The notes below the pieces were generated by a model that made no database searches, was not told the DNA's origin, and was given only the letters and a program-made list of their open reading frames with translations. A program made the position numbers and the translations under genes. A stretch of 64,000 nucleotides of DNA from CALBPI01 sp039027435 (GTDB lineage: Bacteria > Pseudomonadota > Gammaproteobacteria > Steroidobacterales > Woeseiaceae), in contig JBCCKF010000001.1 in assembly GCA_039027435.1 (NCBI GenBank), positions 62,001-126,000 on the forward strand. Reading direction: 5' to 3'. Position 1 is the stretch's first letter; each line of letters opens with the position of its first letter. Below, piece after piece: positions 50,499 through 59,987 of this stretch.

Positions 50499-50738
50499 CT
50501 AGAGTTCGACCGACAGCACTTTGAGGACGAAGACTGATTTGCCCGCCATCAGGCTGGACTTCATCTCCTGAGAAATTACCTGCATCAGACGGTCGTAGTC
50601 TCCCGTCAGCTGCGTGCTCATACGATTGGTGAGCACCTCGATATCCTGATGCGCTTTGAATCGGGAGATAACATCATCAATCGGTGGAATGTAGTTGTCC
50701 TGTAACGGATAGAGGGATACGTCGATTCTCGCTTGCAC
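50499..50738 (-). CDS. Thiamine-binding protein (MTH1187/YkoF family)
   Basis: 79 residues, start GTG. The single-domain ferredoxin-like fold is suggested by ARIDVSLYPLQDNYIPPIDD at the start, a central TNRMSTQLTGDYDRLM and a terminal VFVLKVLSVEL. This pattern fits Thiamine_BP/MTH1187-YkoF proteins, which bind thiamine or its precursors. It sits between the receptor and the transporter; it may buffer cytoplasmic thiamine, by inference. No signal peptide, so it is probably not periplasmic. Confidence 0.85.
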   Translation of the reverse strand: MQARIDVSLYPLQDNYIPPIDDVISRFKAHQDIEVLTNRMSTQLTGDYDRLMQVISQEMKSSLMAGKSVFVLKVLSVEL

Positions 50739-50741
50739 GTG

Positions 50742-52877
50742 CTACTCCCAGGCCCACTCGAAACTGACACCGAACTGACGCGGATCGCCCAATCGCAGGT
50801 ATTCGGTCGGCGCGAAGTCGGGTGGCTCGTTGCCAAAGAAAAAGCCGCGTGTCGCATAGCGCTCATCGAACAAGTTTCTCGCCCACATTGAAACCTGCCA
50901 CTGCTCCGCCTGGAATCCGAACGATGCGTTCACGATCTGCTGACTGCCTGCGACACGATCGTGGCTATTGGAGAAAAAGAACTCGTCTTTCGCGGTGACG
51001 TCAGCGCTCGCAAACCAGCCGCGCTGTCCTTGCCAGCGCACACCGAGCGCCGCCGTGTAGGAAGGTGCATGCGCCTGATCGCGACCTGACAGATCAACCT
51101 CGGGCGATACGAAGTCATCGAATTCGGCGTCCAGTAATCCGAGCGATCCTGACACGCTCCACGCCTCATTCAATTGCCAGCGTCCATCGAACTCTAATCC
51201 CAGGTTACGACCGCTCGCTGCATTATCGACAAAGAACACGAATGTGGACGGATCATTCGGGTCCAGCTGGAATGAGGTATCGACTTGCTGATCGTCGCGT
51301 TCGGCAAAAAAGGCGGTGACACCGAAGCTGGAACGATCACCGAAGAAGCGGAAGCCCGCTTCAAGGTTGTAGAGAAACTCGGCATCGAATTGACGCCGAC
51401 CCTCAGGAACTTCGCCAAGATTGAACCCGCCGAGACGGAACCCCCTGGAGAGTCCGACGAACCCGGACCATGATTCGTTGATGGTACGCGACCATCGGAT
51501 GTGACCACCGATTGCCGATTCGTCGGGCGACAACGAGAGGCCAAACGAGTCCGCGTAGTCAATGTCGCGCTGCTCCACGCGAGCACCGATCGACAACGTA
51601 TCGCGTTCCGTGAGCGCGATATTCAGCTCTCCAAACGCCGCGATGCTCGTTGCCGAGTAATCGCTGGCTGAGGTATCGCTGCCCAGTTCTCCGGGGAAGG
51701 TGCCATCGGAAAAAATACCGCTGTCGAGCGTATCTAACGACTCTCTAAGCTGGAGCGCATAAACACCGAATATCCAGTCTGTCGTGTCATTGAACCACCG
51801 TCCCGTCTCACCGGACTGAATTCGGAACTCCTGATTCACAGTCTCGCGAATCCGGTCGCGCTGGGAGAAAAACCCGTACTCGGGATCGAATGGTGCGTCC
51901 TGCGGCGGCGCGAAGAATGGCACCCAATACGCCTGATTCCCCCAGTCCGCATCGAAACTGAACGTGATGTCGGAGTTCGCGTAGCCGCTCACGCTCGTCA
52001 GCGTGTAGTTCGACGAGGGACTGTGTGTCGCTCGCAGACTGATCGCTCGCGTGCGCTGCGCATCGCGGCCGGGCGTATCCGAAAAAGTCGTAAAGCCGTT
52101 GTCCAGCACAAACGCGTCGTAGCCATTATCAAAATCGGCGTACCAGACGGTCGAATCCACGGTCGTACGATCTGAAGGTGCCCACCTCAGACGCAGGCGC
52201 ACACTTTGCTCATCACGCCCGTTGGTATCATCGCGCCCGAGAAATGCGTTGTCGCGAAAACCATTCTGCTGGGTACTTTGAGCCGCAATACGGTAACCGA
52301 ACGTGTCTGTGATCGGCCCTCCAAATGCCAATGCGATGTCCTGCAGATCATCATTGCCGCCTTGCACACGAAGTCGGCTCGTGAACGATTCACCCGGCGC
52401 CACACTCTGCAGATAGACGAGTCCTGCCAATGCATTTGCACCATAACGAGTCGCTTGTGGCCCGCGCAGCACCTCTACCCGCTCAAGATCCCACGTCGAT
52501 GACACGCCGCCGATCGCGGAGAAATCCACGTCATCAATAATGAAACCTACCGACGGATTCGGTGCACCCTCGTACTGGCTGCGCTCGCCAATACCGCGAA
52601 TCTGGAAATAGCGCGCTCGATTGCTCCCGCCAGCGAAGTTTAAATTTGCGACCTGCAAACTCAGTTGCTCGAAGTGCGTCGCGGTCGAATCCTCGATCGC
52701 ATGTCGATCGATCACCGCGATGCTGACCGGCAGCTCCGACAGCGGCCGCTCCTGGAGTGCACCGGCGACAACGATTTCGTCGATACTCCGACCGTCGGTC
52801 GATTCGGTTTGAGAAATGGCGTCACAAGATGCAACGAGAAGCAGCGCGCAGGCCGCACGCGATAGCGATAGATGCAT
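50742..52877 (-). CDS. TonB-dependent receptor, probable thiamine uptake
   Basis: 711 residues. A signal peptide (MHLSLSRAACALLLVASC) is followed by a TonB-box-like start (IDEIVVAG, near 32-39), the plug domain (RPLSELPVSIAVIDRH ... RGIGERSQYEGAPNPSVGFIIDDVDF) and a 22-strand barrel ending in FEWAWE with aromatic last strand. It is the first gene behind the TPP riboswitch, whose 3' end holds its ribosome site. Outer-membrane thiamine import is inferred from this regulation. Confidence 0.92.
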   Translation of the reverse strand: MHLSLSRAACALLLVASCDAISQTESTDGRSIDEIVVAGALQERPLSELPVSIAVIDRHAIEDSTATHFEQLSLQVANLNFAGGSNRARYFQIRGIGERSQYEGAPNPSVGFIIDDVDFSAIGGVSSTWDLERVEVLRGPQATRYGANALAGLVYLQSVAPGESFTSRLRVQGGNDDLQDIALAFGGPITDTFGYRIAAQSTQQNGFRDNAFLGRDDTNGRDEQSVRLRLRWAPSDRTTVDSTVWYADFDNGYDAFVLDNGFTTFSDTPGRDAQRTRAISLRATHSPSSNYTLTSVSGYANSDITFSFDADWGNQAYWVPFFAPPQDAPFDPEYGFFSQRDRIRETVNQEFRIQSGETGRWFNDTTDWIFGVYALQLRESLDTLDSGIFSDGTFPGELGSDTSASDYSATSIAAFGELNIALTERDTLSIGARVEQRDIDYADSFGLSLSPDESAIGGHIRWSRTINESWSGFVGLSRGFRLGGFNLGEVPEGRRQFDAEFLYNLEAGFRFFGDRSSFGVTAFFAERDDQQVDTSFQLDPNDPSTFVFFVDNAASGRNLGLEFDGRWQLNEAWSVSGSLGLLDAEFDDFVSPEVDLSGRDQAHAPSYTAALGVRWQGQRGWFASADVTAKDEFFFSNSHDRVAGSQQIVNASFGFQAEQWQVSMWARNLFDERYATRGFFFGNEPPDFAPTEYLRLGDPRQFGVSFEWAWE

Positions 52878-52881
52878 TACA

Positions 52882-52970
52882 GCACTCCCTACGCCGGCAT
52901 TACCCGGATCAGGTTTAAAGGGTTCGCGGTGCTAACCGCATCTCAGGCCGTAAGGCCACCCCCGGTGAGC
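52882..52970 (-). promoter_or_regulatory. TPP riboswitch (THI element)
   Basis: Leftward, it contains the conserved CTGAGATG, then ACCCTTTAAACCTGATCCGG and GTAATGCCGGCGTAGGGA, an almost exact THI box. The outer stem pairs CACCGGGGG-like sequence near 52970 with the region before the GGGAG ribosome site, seven bases ahead of the receptor ATG. TPP binding should hide that site and repress translation. No terminator is present, which supports translational control. Confidence 0.93.
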
Positions 52971-52993
52971 ACGTAGCGTAACCGAATTCGAAA

Positions 52994-54367
52994 TCAGAAC
53001 CCAGTAAAGACCGCAATGATCATCACCAGAGAACCCAGTGCGAGAAACTGCAACATCAAAGGTGCAATGAAACGGAACCATCGGCTGTAAGGGATACCGG
53101 CGATGCCCAGTATTCCCATCAGCACTGCGTTGGTTGGCACGATGGCGTTCATGAATCCATCGCCCATTTGATACGCCAGCACTGCCACCTGTCGAGACAC
53201 ACCAACCAGATCACCGATCGGTCCCATGATCGGCATGGTGACGTAGGCCTGGCCGGAACCGGACGGTACGAAAAGGTTCAACAGGCTCTGAATGAACAGC
53301 ATGGCAATCGCGGAGAACATCGCACCCATCGCCCCGAGCGGCTCAGCCAGCGCATTGACGATCGTGTGCAGTACCTGCCCATCGCTCAGCATTAATTCGA
53401 TGCCGCGCGCAAACCCGATCAACAACGCCGTACCCGTGAGCTCAGCAGCGCCCTCAATGAACCGGTGCGCCATGTCGTCGAGCGACATGCGAGCGATGAG
53501 TCCAACGGCCAGCGCGAACCCAACGAACACAGCGCCCAGTTCGGTGAAATACCAACCGTGAGTCTTGATCCCCCAGACCATCAGCGCAAGCGTTGCCAGC
53601 GTCAGTATGAGCACCAACCGTCGGATGCCGGTCATCGGGACCGCATCTCCCGGCGCGGGTGGTTGAGCCGCCGGAACGTCCGCAACCAGGGAATTCGCCG
53701 CATTGGCGCGAACGCGTGAGGCGTAGCGATAGACATGCGCGAAACCCAACGCGAAGAACGGCAAAGTCATCGCAAGGCGAAAACCTGCACCACTCGTCGG
53801 CTCAAGACCGGCGACTTCCTGCGCGACAAGCACCGTGAATGGATTCAACGCTGCGGTGCCGAATCCAACGGAGTAGCCAACCACCATGATGCCAATAGCA
53901 GCAACAACATCGAGACGCATCGCCACGCATAGCGTCATCAGAACCGCCGTCAGCGGAATGTACTCCTCCGCCATGCCGATCGTGGATGATCCTGCTGTGA
54001 AGGCGAGCATGCCGATGAAGATCAACAGCGCCGGTCGACTTCCAGTGCTACGCAACAACCCGCCCATACCCGCATCGATAGCGCCACTTGAGCGCAATAT
54101 CGCGAGGGCACCGCCAACGATAAACAAAAAGAAGATAATGCCTTGGGCTTCACCCAACGCTCTGGGTATCACCAGTGCGATGTTGAGAATCGAAGGTGGC
54201 TCGGCGTCGGGCAAATAAGCAAACGTGCCAGGCACGACCACTTCTCGATCATGGGAGTTGACCGCGGTCTCAAACTGACCCGCAGGCACGATCCAGGTGG
54301 CAACCCACGCCACCACGATCAGGCTGAACAACAACGTCAGCGTATGAGGCATCTTGAATCGTGCCAT
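52994..54367 (-). CDS. YfcC-family membrane carrier
   Basis: 457 residues with about 12 transmembrane helices. ATWIVPAGQFET near the N-terminus, IIFFLFIVGGALAIL, GSSTIGMAEEYIPL near 130 and LNLFVPSGSGQAYVTMPIM near 375 are family motifs of the YfcC/C4-dicarboxylate (DcuC-like) superfamily. Predicted substrates include amino acids or dipeptides, unproven. It precedes the riboswitch region by 24 bases, so the thiamine operon promoter may lie in its end. Confidence 0.85.
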   Translation of the reverse strand: MARFKMPHTLTLLFSLIVVAWVATWIVPAGQFETAVNSHDREVVVPGTFAYLPDAEPPSILNIALVIPRALGEAQGIIFFLFIVGGALAILRSSGAIDAGMGGLLRSTGSRPALLIFIGMLAFTAGSSTIGMAEEYIPLTAVLMTLCVAMRLDVVAAIGIMVVGYSVGFGTAALNPFTVLVAQEVAGLEPTSGAGFRLAMTLPFFALGFAHVYRYASRVRANAANSLVADVPAAQPPAPGDAVPMTGIRRLVLILTLATLALMVWGIKTHGWYFTELGAVFVGFALAVGLIARMSLDDMAHRFIEGAAELTGTALLIGFARGIELMLSDGQVLHTIVNALAEPLGAMGAMFSAIAMLFIQSLLNLFVPSGSGQAYVTMPIMGPIGDLVGVSRQVAVLAYQMGDGFMNAIVPTNAVLMGILGIAGIPYSRWFRFIAPLMLQFLALGSLVMIIAVFTGF

Positions 54368-54395
54368 CGCCCCTCTCCCGTTTTTGATTTGTTGT

Positions 54396-55133
54396 CTAGA
54401 GTCCGGCGAGCATCAATGTCGCACACAGTGCGATAGCGGCACCGGCGAATGCGTGGGCGTGGCGCGTCATGAATGAAACGGTCTTCTGACCGCCCGCGAA
54501 ACGTGCGATTCCCCAGTAGCCGAGCATCACGAGCGTCAACATGGTGGTGAGCGTTGCCAAGGCGAAAACTGCGGTGACGAAAACGGCCCCGGGGATGCTC
54601 GCGGCCGCAGCCGGATACATCAGCAGCGGAATCAATGCCTCACACGGCCCGAAGGCACACACAATAAATAGCGTCCATGGCACCAGAGTTTGATGGTCAC
54701 GTTCGTGGACATGCAGATGCTCTTGGCTGTGATCATGCACGTGGGTGTGGACGCTACCATCGGCATGCACGTGAGGATGCGAGTGCACATGTGCACGCTG
54801 CCCGCGCTTCAACGCCCAGACAAAGTAGACCAGTCCAAAAGCGAGCAAGCCCCACGCAGCCAAATCGCCGCGGACACCTTCGATCCATTCGAGTCGGCGC
54901 AAAGCCAAGCCGGCAGCAACGCCAACCGCGCCGAGAAGCACTGAACCCACCACGTGAATGGCGCCGCAGGCGAGTGTCGTCAACGCAGTTCTACGCGCAC
55001 TCCATTGTCTTGCGCGCCCCAGCACGACAAACGGAAGATAGTGATCCGGACCGATTGCGGTATGCAAAATGCCGATGGTGCCGGCGGTGACCGCCAGCGC
55101 GATGATTTCCGGTGTCAGCCATTCCAGCGCCAT
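54396..55133 (-). CDS. Nickel/cobalt-type transporter with His-rich loop
   Basis: 245 residues from the ATG overlapping the dehydrogenase stop (TGATG). Six or more transmembrane helices. HTAIGPDHYLPF (about 24-35) resembles the HX4DH metal motif of the NiCoT/RcnA-UreH group. A cytoplasmic or periplasmic loop (about 112-150) contains some 14 His residues (HVHSHPHVHADGSVHTHVH). It probably moves a transition metal; direction and metal are uncertain. Confidence 0.75.
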   Translation of the reverse strand: MALEWLTPEIIALAVTAGTIGILHTAIGPDHYLPFVVLGRARQWSARRTALTTLACGAIHVVGSVLLGAVGVAAGLALRRLEWIEGVRGDLAAWGLLAFGLVYFVWALKRGQRAHVHSHPHVHADGSVHTHVHDHSQEHLHVHERDHQTLVPWTLFIVCAFGPCEALIPLLMYPAAAASIPGAVFVTAVFALATLTTMLTLVMLGYWGIARFAGGQKTVSFMTRHAHAFAGAAIALCATLMLAGL

Positions 55134-56008
55134 CACCCGTCCCCTTTGCTGTCCAGTCGCGTGATCAGACTGGACGTGTCCCAACGCTGCCCCCCAGCAG
55201 CGGCTACCTCATCGTAGTACGAAGCGACCAGCTCTGTCACGGGCAAAGCCGCCCCATTGCGCTCGGCCGCCTCGATCGCAAACCCGAGATCTTTCTGCAT
55301 CCACTCGACCGCGAAACCGAAATCGAAGGCTCTCTCGGCCATCGTGAGCGCTCGATTGTCCATTTGCCATGACTGGGCCGCACCGCCACCAATGGTCGCG
55401 AATACCTGCTCCGGATCGAGTCCGGCGCACTCCGAAAAATGCACGGCCTCAGAGAGCGCCTGCAGCAACCCACCGATACAAATCTGGTTGACCATCTTGG
55501 TGAGCTGACCCGCACCTGCCTCGCCCAGCCGTCGGCAATTCGTCGCGTAGGCTGCCATGACCGGCGCCGCACGATCGAACGCCGCTGCCTCGCCGCCGCA
55601 CATGGCGGTCAGGCGACCCGCTTCCGCGCCCGATTGCCCACCGGACACTGGTGCATCCACAAACCCGACTCCCGCCTGCTGCGCTGCCGTCGCCATCTTG
55701 CGGGCCTGATCGGCCGAAGTCGTGGTGTGATCAACGAAGATACTGTCGGGTGACATGGCGGCAATGGCACCGTCGACACCGAGTGCAACCGCATCGATGT
55801 CCTGATCATTGCCAACACAGGCAAACACGATCTCGGCTCCCGCTGCGGCCGCCGCAGGCGTCTCGGCGTGCGTACCGCCGAACTCATTACACCAGCGCTC
55901 CGCTTTCTCGCGCGTTCGGTTATAGACCGTCACCGAATGGCCTGCAGTCGTGAGATGTCCCGCCATTGGGTAACCCATGACGCCGAGACCCAGAAATGCC
56001 AATTTCAT
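55133..56008 (-). CDS. 3-hydroxyisobutyrate dehydrogenase-family oxidoreductase
   Basis: 291 residues from the ATG at 56008 with GGTGG just upstream. Rossmann motif FLGLGVMGYPMAGHL (4-18), substrate loop DAPVSGGQSGAEAGRLT near 117-133 and catalytic Lys in GAGQLTKMVNQ near 165-175 define the HIBADH/tartronate-semialdehyde reductase family. The cofactor is NAD(P); YNRT after strand 2 (with R/T) favours NADP. Substrate unknown. Confidence 0.92.
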   Translation of the reverse strand: MKLAFLGLGVMGYPMAGHLTTAGHSVTVYNRTREKAERWCNEFGGTHAETPAAAAAGAEIVFACVGNDQDIDAVALGVDGAIAAMSPDSIFVDHTTTSADQARKMATAAQQAGVGFVDAPVSGGQSGAEAGRLTAMCGGEAAAFDRAAPVMAAYATNCRRLGEAGAGQLTKMVNQICIGGLLQALSEAVHFSECAGLDPEQVFATIGGGAAQSWQMDNRALTMAERAFDFGFAVEWMQKDLGFAIEAAERNGAALPVTELVASYYDEVAAAGGQRWDTSSLITRLDSKGDG

Positions 56009-56145
56009 GAACCCACCTGTGCCGGCGTGGTGACTGTCGCCGACTGACCTGAAAGACCGATAACCATGCGGCCGAGTATAGCGCGCATTACCCCCGGCTA
56101 ACGTCAATCGGTAAACTCGCACTCGGAACACTCAGGAATATCATC

Positions 56146-57471
56146 ATGCGCTCATTCCTCGCCATCATGGCTCTGCTGCTTAGCCCGATCGCCAAAGCTG
56201 ACTCACTGATCGTAGCGGACTATCGAGACCGACCCGACGTCATGAATCGTCTATTGGAGACGCGTCTCGAGACGTTATTGCCGAGACTGATGCGCGAGCA
56301 GGAAATCGACATGTGGCTCGTGATTGCGCGCGAGTACAACGACGACCCGGTATTTCTTTCACTGGTACCCAAACCAAGGTTCACAGCGAGGCGCACGACT
56401 GTGCTCGTGTTTTTTGATCGAGGCGGTGAAGCCGGCGTGGAACGTATGACAGTGAGCCGCTATCCGTTGGGTTCGCTCTACGAACCCGTTTGGGAAGGTG
56501 GAGATCTCGACGCACAGTGGGCGCGACTCGGTCAGCTCGTCGGCGAACTGAACCCGAAGAAAATTGCGATCAACGTGAGTGACGACTGGCCGGTGGCGGA
56601 CGGGCTCAGTCACGGGTTGTACCAGCGACTCACAGGCGTACTCGATGCGTCGCAGCGTGAACGACTGGTCTCATCAGCACCGCTTGTTATCCGCTGGATG
56701 GAAACGCGCACTCAGGCTGAGGTCGACGTTTGGCAGCGCGCTGTCGGACTTGCGCGTCAAACGATCGCAACCGCTTTCTCGAGCGAGGTCATCACACCGG
56801 GTGTGACCACCCTTGGCGACGTAGCGTGGTTTATTCGCAGTGAGTTCGAGCGCTTCGGACTCGAACCCTGGTTCCATCCCGACGTAAATCTGCAACGCGA
56901 GGGCGTGACCTATGAGCCAGATGCGCCCTTTCTGGGTCAGTACGACCAGGAGATGGTGATCGAGCGCGGCGATATTCTGCACACCGACGTCGGACTCTGT
57001 TACCTCGGGTTATGCACCGATACGCAGGAGATGGGGTACGTCCTGAAGGTCAATGAACAAGCACCGCCGGAAGGTCTTCTCGACGCGATGGCCGTCGGCA
57101 ACCGGTGGCAAGACCTTCTGACCGGTGAATTCAAGACAGGGCGAACAGGCAATGAAATTCTCGCGGCTGCACATAAGGCGACGGACAAGGCGAGACTCAA
57201 AGACAGCATCTATACCCACCCTCTGGGTGTCTATGGACATGCGCCGGGACCGACGATCGGAATGTGGGACAACCAGGGGCCGACGCCAGTACGAGGGGAT
57301 TGGCCGCTTTATCCGATGACCGGTTATGCCATCGAGGGAAATGTCACTGTCGAGATCCCGGAGTTCGACGATCAGCCGATTCAAATGAAGCTAGAGCAAA
57401 GTGCCTATTTCGATGGCGACGAGGTGATCTATCTCGCCGACCGCCAGACCGAGTGGCATCTGGTGCGTTAG
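56146..57471 (+). CDS. Periplasmic M24 (Xaa-Pro aminopeptidase-like) metallopeptidase
   Basis: 441 residues with a signal peptide (MRSFLAIMALLLSPIAKADS). Creatinase/prolidase N-terminal domain (about 30-170), then an M24 pita-bread domain: DILHTDVGLCYLGLCTD near 275-291 (two metal-ligand Asp), HAPGPTIGMWDNQG near 365 and EGNVTVEIPEF near 395. Typical M24 residue HPLGVYGHAPG is present. It should cleave short N-terminal residues in the periplasm. Divergent from the dehydrogenase. Confidence 0.9.
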   Translation: MRSFLAIMALLLSPIAKADSLIVADYRDRPDVMNRLLETRLETLLPRLMREQEIDMWLVIAREYNDDPVFLSLVPKPRFTARRTTVLVFFDRGGEAGVERMTVSRYPLGSLYEPVWEGGDLDAQWARLGQLVGELNPKKIAINVSDDWPVADGLSHGLYQRLTGVLDASQRERLVSSAPLVIRWMETRTQAEVDVWQRAVGLARQTIATAFSSEVITPGVTTLGDVAWFIRSEFERFGLEPWFHPDVNLQREGVTYEPDAPFLGQYDQEMVIERGDILHTDVGLCYLGLCTDTQEMGYVLKVNEQAPPEGLLDAMAVGNRWQDLLTGEFKTGRTGNEILAAAHKATDKARLKDSIYTHPLGVYGHAPGPTIGMWDNQGPTPVRGDWPLYPMTGYAIEGNVTVEIPEFDDQPIQMKLEQSAYFDGDEVIYLADRQTEWHLVR

Positions 57472-58331
57472 TCCAAAAGCCACGCGGCCGCAGCCCGGGC
57501 GAATCGTCCAGCTGCAGCCTCATCGGTCCTGAGGTACAGCGACGGCTCGATGATCTCAAGCTCAATCAACCACCACTCATCCTGCTGACCTCGAACAAGA
57601 TCAACGCGGGCGTAAAGCAACGTCTCAGGTAACGCGTCCAGCACCTTTCGTGCGACTGCCAATTGCTCCGGTGTGACCTCAATCGCGACGATTTCCCCAC
57701 CGAACTCTTCCTGAACCCGAAAGTCTCCCTGCTTCGGACGTTTGACAATGCAGTGACTGAATTCTCCAGAGAAAAAGAACAGAGAATACTCGCCCTCTTC
57801 CACCACCGATCGAACAAACGGTTGCCACATGTAAGCAGACTCACGATGCGCTTCGAGCACCTGTTGCCGTGTCTGCGCGTCGACAGGTGGCTTGAGCGCG
57901 AAGGTATCCTTCGAGCCCGCACTGATCACGGGCTTAATGACGGCGCCATCTGGATATGCTGACCACAGTGCATCCAATCGATCTGCAGTCAGCGCTGTCC
58001 CGTACTCGGTAGGCACCACCGGAACGCCCTGCTCCTTAAGCTCAGCAAGATATCGCTTATCGAGATTCCAACGTATGAGCGCGGCTGGATTGGCCAGTCG
58101 TGTGGCATCCGAGATTCGGTCTATCGTCGTCAGGAATGCATCTGGCGCGTGCATGTAGTCCCAGGGCGTTCGCACAATCACAGCATCGTACGAAGACCAA
58201 TCGACATCCGCACGCCAGCTGACCGTCTCGACTTCCAGACCTTGGTCCACGAACGGCTCGATCGCGAGCGCGTCGTCTGAGACAAATCCATCCATTGAGT
58301 CCTGCGAGAGGAACACGACCCGCTTGCCCAT
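57468..58331 (-). CDS. ATP-grasp ligase (glutathione synthetase-like)
   Basis: 287 residues from the ATG one base after the rdgC stop. ATP-grasp signs: DAVIVRTPWDYMHAPDAF near 45-62, AVIKPVISAGSKDTFAL near 127-143 and DLVRGQQDEWWLIELEIIEPSLYL near 240-263 (Mg-binding Glu pair). This resembles DcsG/GshB-like ligases that join amino acids to acids. The substrate is unknown. Converges on the M24 gene by four bases. Confidence 0.82.
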   Translation of the reverse strand: MGKRVVFLSQDSMDGFVSDDALAIEPFVDQGLEVETVSWRADVDWSSYDAVIVRTPWDYMHAPDAFLTTIDRISDATRLANPAALIRWNLDKRYLAELKEQGVPVVPTEYGTALTADRLDALWSAYPDGAVIKPVISAGSKDTFALKPPVDAQTRQQVLEAHRESAYMWQPFVRSVVEEGEYSLFFFSGEFSHCIVKRPKQGDFRVQEEFGGEIVAIEVTPEQLAVARKVLDALPETLLYARVDLVRGQQDEWWLIELEIIEPSLYLRTDEAAAGRFARAAAAWLLD

Positions 58332-58332
58332 G

Positions 58333-59235
58333 TCAGATCTTCTCCGGACCACCGCAAGCTTCGAGCAACTCATCGAGTAGCCTGCCGAGCTGCACGATCA
58401 TTACCGCGAAGTCCTGATCGAAGGACTCTGCCGCGTCATCCGACGATGCATCACCGTGGTCGACGATACGATCATCGAAACGCAGCCGCTTGATCGCAAA
58501 ATCAGCGTGCATCAGAAAGTGAATAGCATCGCGCCAGTTAAGTCCAACAGCGATCGCGCGCTTGCCCGCATCGATATGACCAAGGACCTCTTTGCTATCG
58601 ATCTCCTGATGCCGACAGCGAACCACATTGCGTGACTCCTGTGGATTCTGTAGCTCTACATCTAGGTCGAGCGTGAATCCGTCAGGCATCCGGCTCTTGA
58701 TCCAGCGGGTCATGATATCCGCCACATCCCCATGCGCATCTAAAGGAACGACCGGCAACACCTTCACGACTGCGCGCAGGTAGTCGATCAACATCTCGGC
58801 CTTGCCGGCGCTCGCCGCATCGATCAGCAGGTACTGGCGACGAAAATCAAAGTAGGCGTAGATCCGTTCGGATCGGGTAAGCGCTCGCGGCAGCAGGTCG
58901 AGCATCACCTCGTCCTTTAGCGACAACTTCTCGCGTCGCGCAGCCTTTCGACCCTCGCGCGACTCAAGCTCGGTGACCCGGTCTTCCAGCTGTTCGTTAA
59001 TGGCCGCCGGGGGAAGTACCTTCTCCTGCTTGCGCAGGCAAATCATGGTGCAATCGCCGACCGTGTGCGTGAGCATCGTGCCACCTGCAGCAATCGGAGG
59101 TACCCAGCCAGCGCGCTCCCTGTCGACCTTGCCGCAGGGGGCAAATTCATTCTCCGAGAGCGCCTCCTCGAGCTTGTCCGGATCCATGCCGGTATCGTAA
59201 GTCAGACGGTAAACGCGAAGATTCTTGAACCACAT
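58333..59235 (-). CDS. rdgC: RdgC recombination-associated protein
   Basis: 300 residues, typical length. MWFKNLRVYRLT and GWVPPIAAGG near 43-52, KEKVLPPAAINEQLEDRV-like KVLPPAAINEQLEDRV near 72 and LMHADFAIKRLRFDDRI near 240 are family hallmarks. RdgC forms a ring around DNA and inhibits RecA filaments; it is largely restricted to Beta- and Gammaproteobacteria, which supports the host assignment. Upstream of the ATP-grasp gene in one operon. Confidence 0.96.
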   Translation of the reverse strand: MWFKNLRVYRLTYDTGMDPDKLEEALSENEFAPCGKVDRERAGWVPPIAAGGTMLTHTVGDCTMICLRKQEKVLPPAAINEQLEDRVTELESREGRKAARREKLSLKDEVMLDLLPRALTRSERIYAYFDFRRQYLLIDAASAGKAEMLIDYLRAVVKVLPVVPLDAHGDVADIMTRWIKSRMPDGFTLDLDVELQNPQESRNVVRCRHQEIDSKEVLGHIDAGKRAIAVGLNWRDAIHFLMHADFAIKRLRFDDRIVDHGDASSDDAAESFDQDFAVMIVQLGRLLDELLEACGGPEKI

Positions 59236-59331
59236 GGCTGTCGACTGGGATTAGAGCGGCCCGGGATTGTCGGTAGCGCGGTGACCAAAAGCAAGTCCTG
59301 TATATTGCCCCTCAATGGACACCGCACTTCT

Positions 59332-59946
59332 ATGAAACTCACCCGCGAAATCATGCCGGAGGCGCATCGCCATCTGCGCCGTGTGGACCCAGTTTTGGCA
59401 GAACACCTTCCTCGTCTGCGGCGGTGCAACCTGCACCTCGGCCACACACCGCTGTTCGCCAGCCTCGCCAATGCGATCGTTGGTCAACAACTTTCGACCG
59501 CAGCAGCACGCACCATCCAAGGGCGCGTAGAAATAGCGACCGGCAACAAGCCGATGCGTTTCGATGCAATTCTGAAGACCAACGAGGCATCACTGAGATC
59601 TGCCGGTTTGTCCCGATCCAAGGCTCGCTACTTGAAAACGCTGGCGAGGGCGGTGGATGACGGTGTGCTGAACTTTCGCAGTCTTGCCAGGCAGAGTGAT
59701 GCGGTGATTATCGAGCGCCTGACCGCATTACCGGGAATCGGCGAATGGACAGCGCAGATGTTTCTGATGTTCGGTCTCAAGCGAGCAGACACTGCCGCTC
59801 CGGGTGATCTTGGTCTTCTCAAAGGTATGCAAGCACTGGACAATCTTGGAGAAAAGCCCAGCGCTGAAGCGTTTCTGAAGCGCAGCGACTGTTGGCGACC
59901 ATTTCGTTCTGTGGCGTGCTGGTATCTGTGGAGATTGGTAGAGTAA
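59332..59946 (+). CDS. AlkA-like DNA-3-methyladenine glycosylase
   Basis: 204 residues from the ATG at 59332. A helix-hairpin-helix with LPGIGEWTAQMFLMFGL near 140-156 and catalytic Asp in DTAAPGDLGLLKG near 160-172 define the HhH-GPD family. ANAIVGQQLSTAAARTI near 45-61 is the family start. It removes alkylated bases. It lacks the N-terminal domain of E. coli AlkA. It is divergent from rdgC. Confidence 0.92.
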   Translation: MKLTREIMPEAHRHLRRVDPVLAEHLPRLRRCNLHLGHTPLFASLANAIVGQQLSTAAARTIQGRVEIATGNKPMRFDAILKTNEASLRSAGLSRSKARYLKTLARAVDDGVLNFRSLARQSDAVIIERLTALPGIGEWTAQMFLMFGLKRADTAAPGDLGLLKGMQALDNLGEKPSAEAFLKRSDCWRPFRSVACWYLWRLVE

Positions 59947-59987
59947 TGCCTCCAAGCATTTCTGCGGTAGTCCTTCAGGGAGACATC

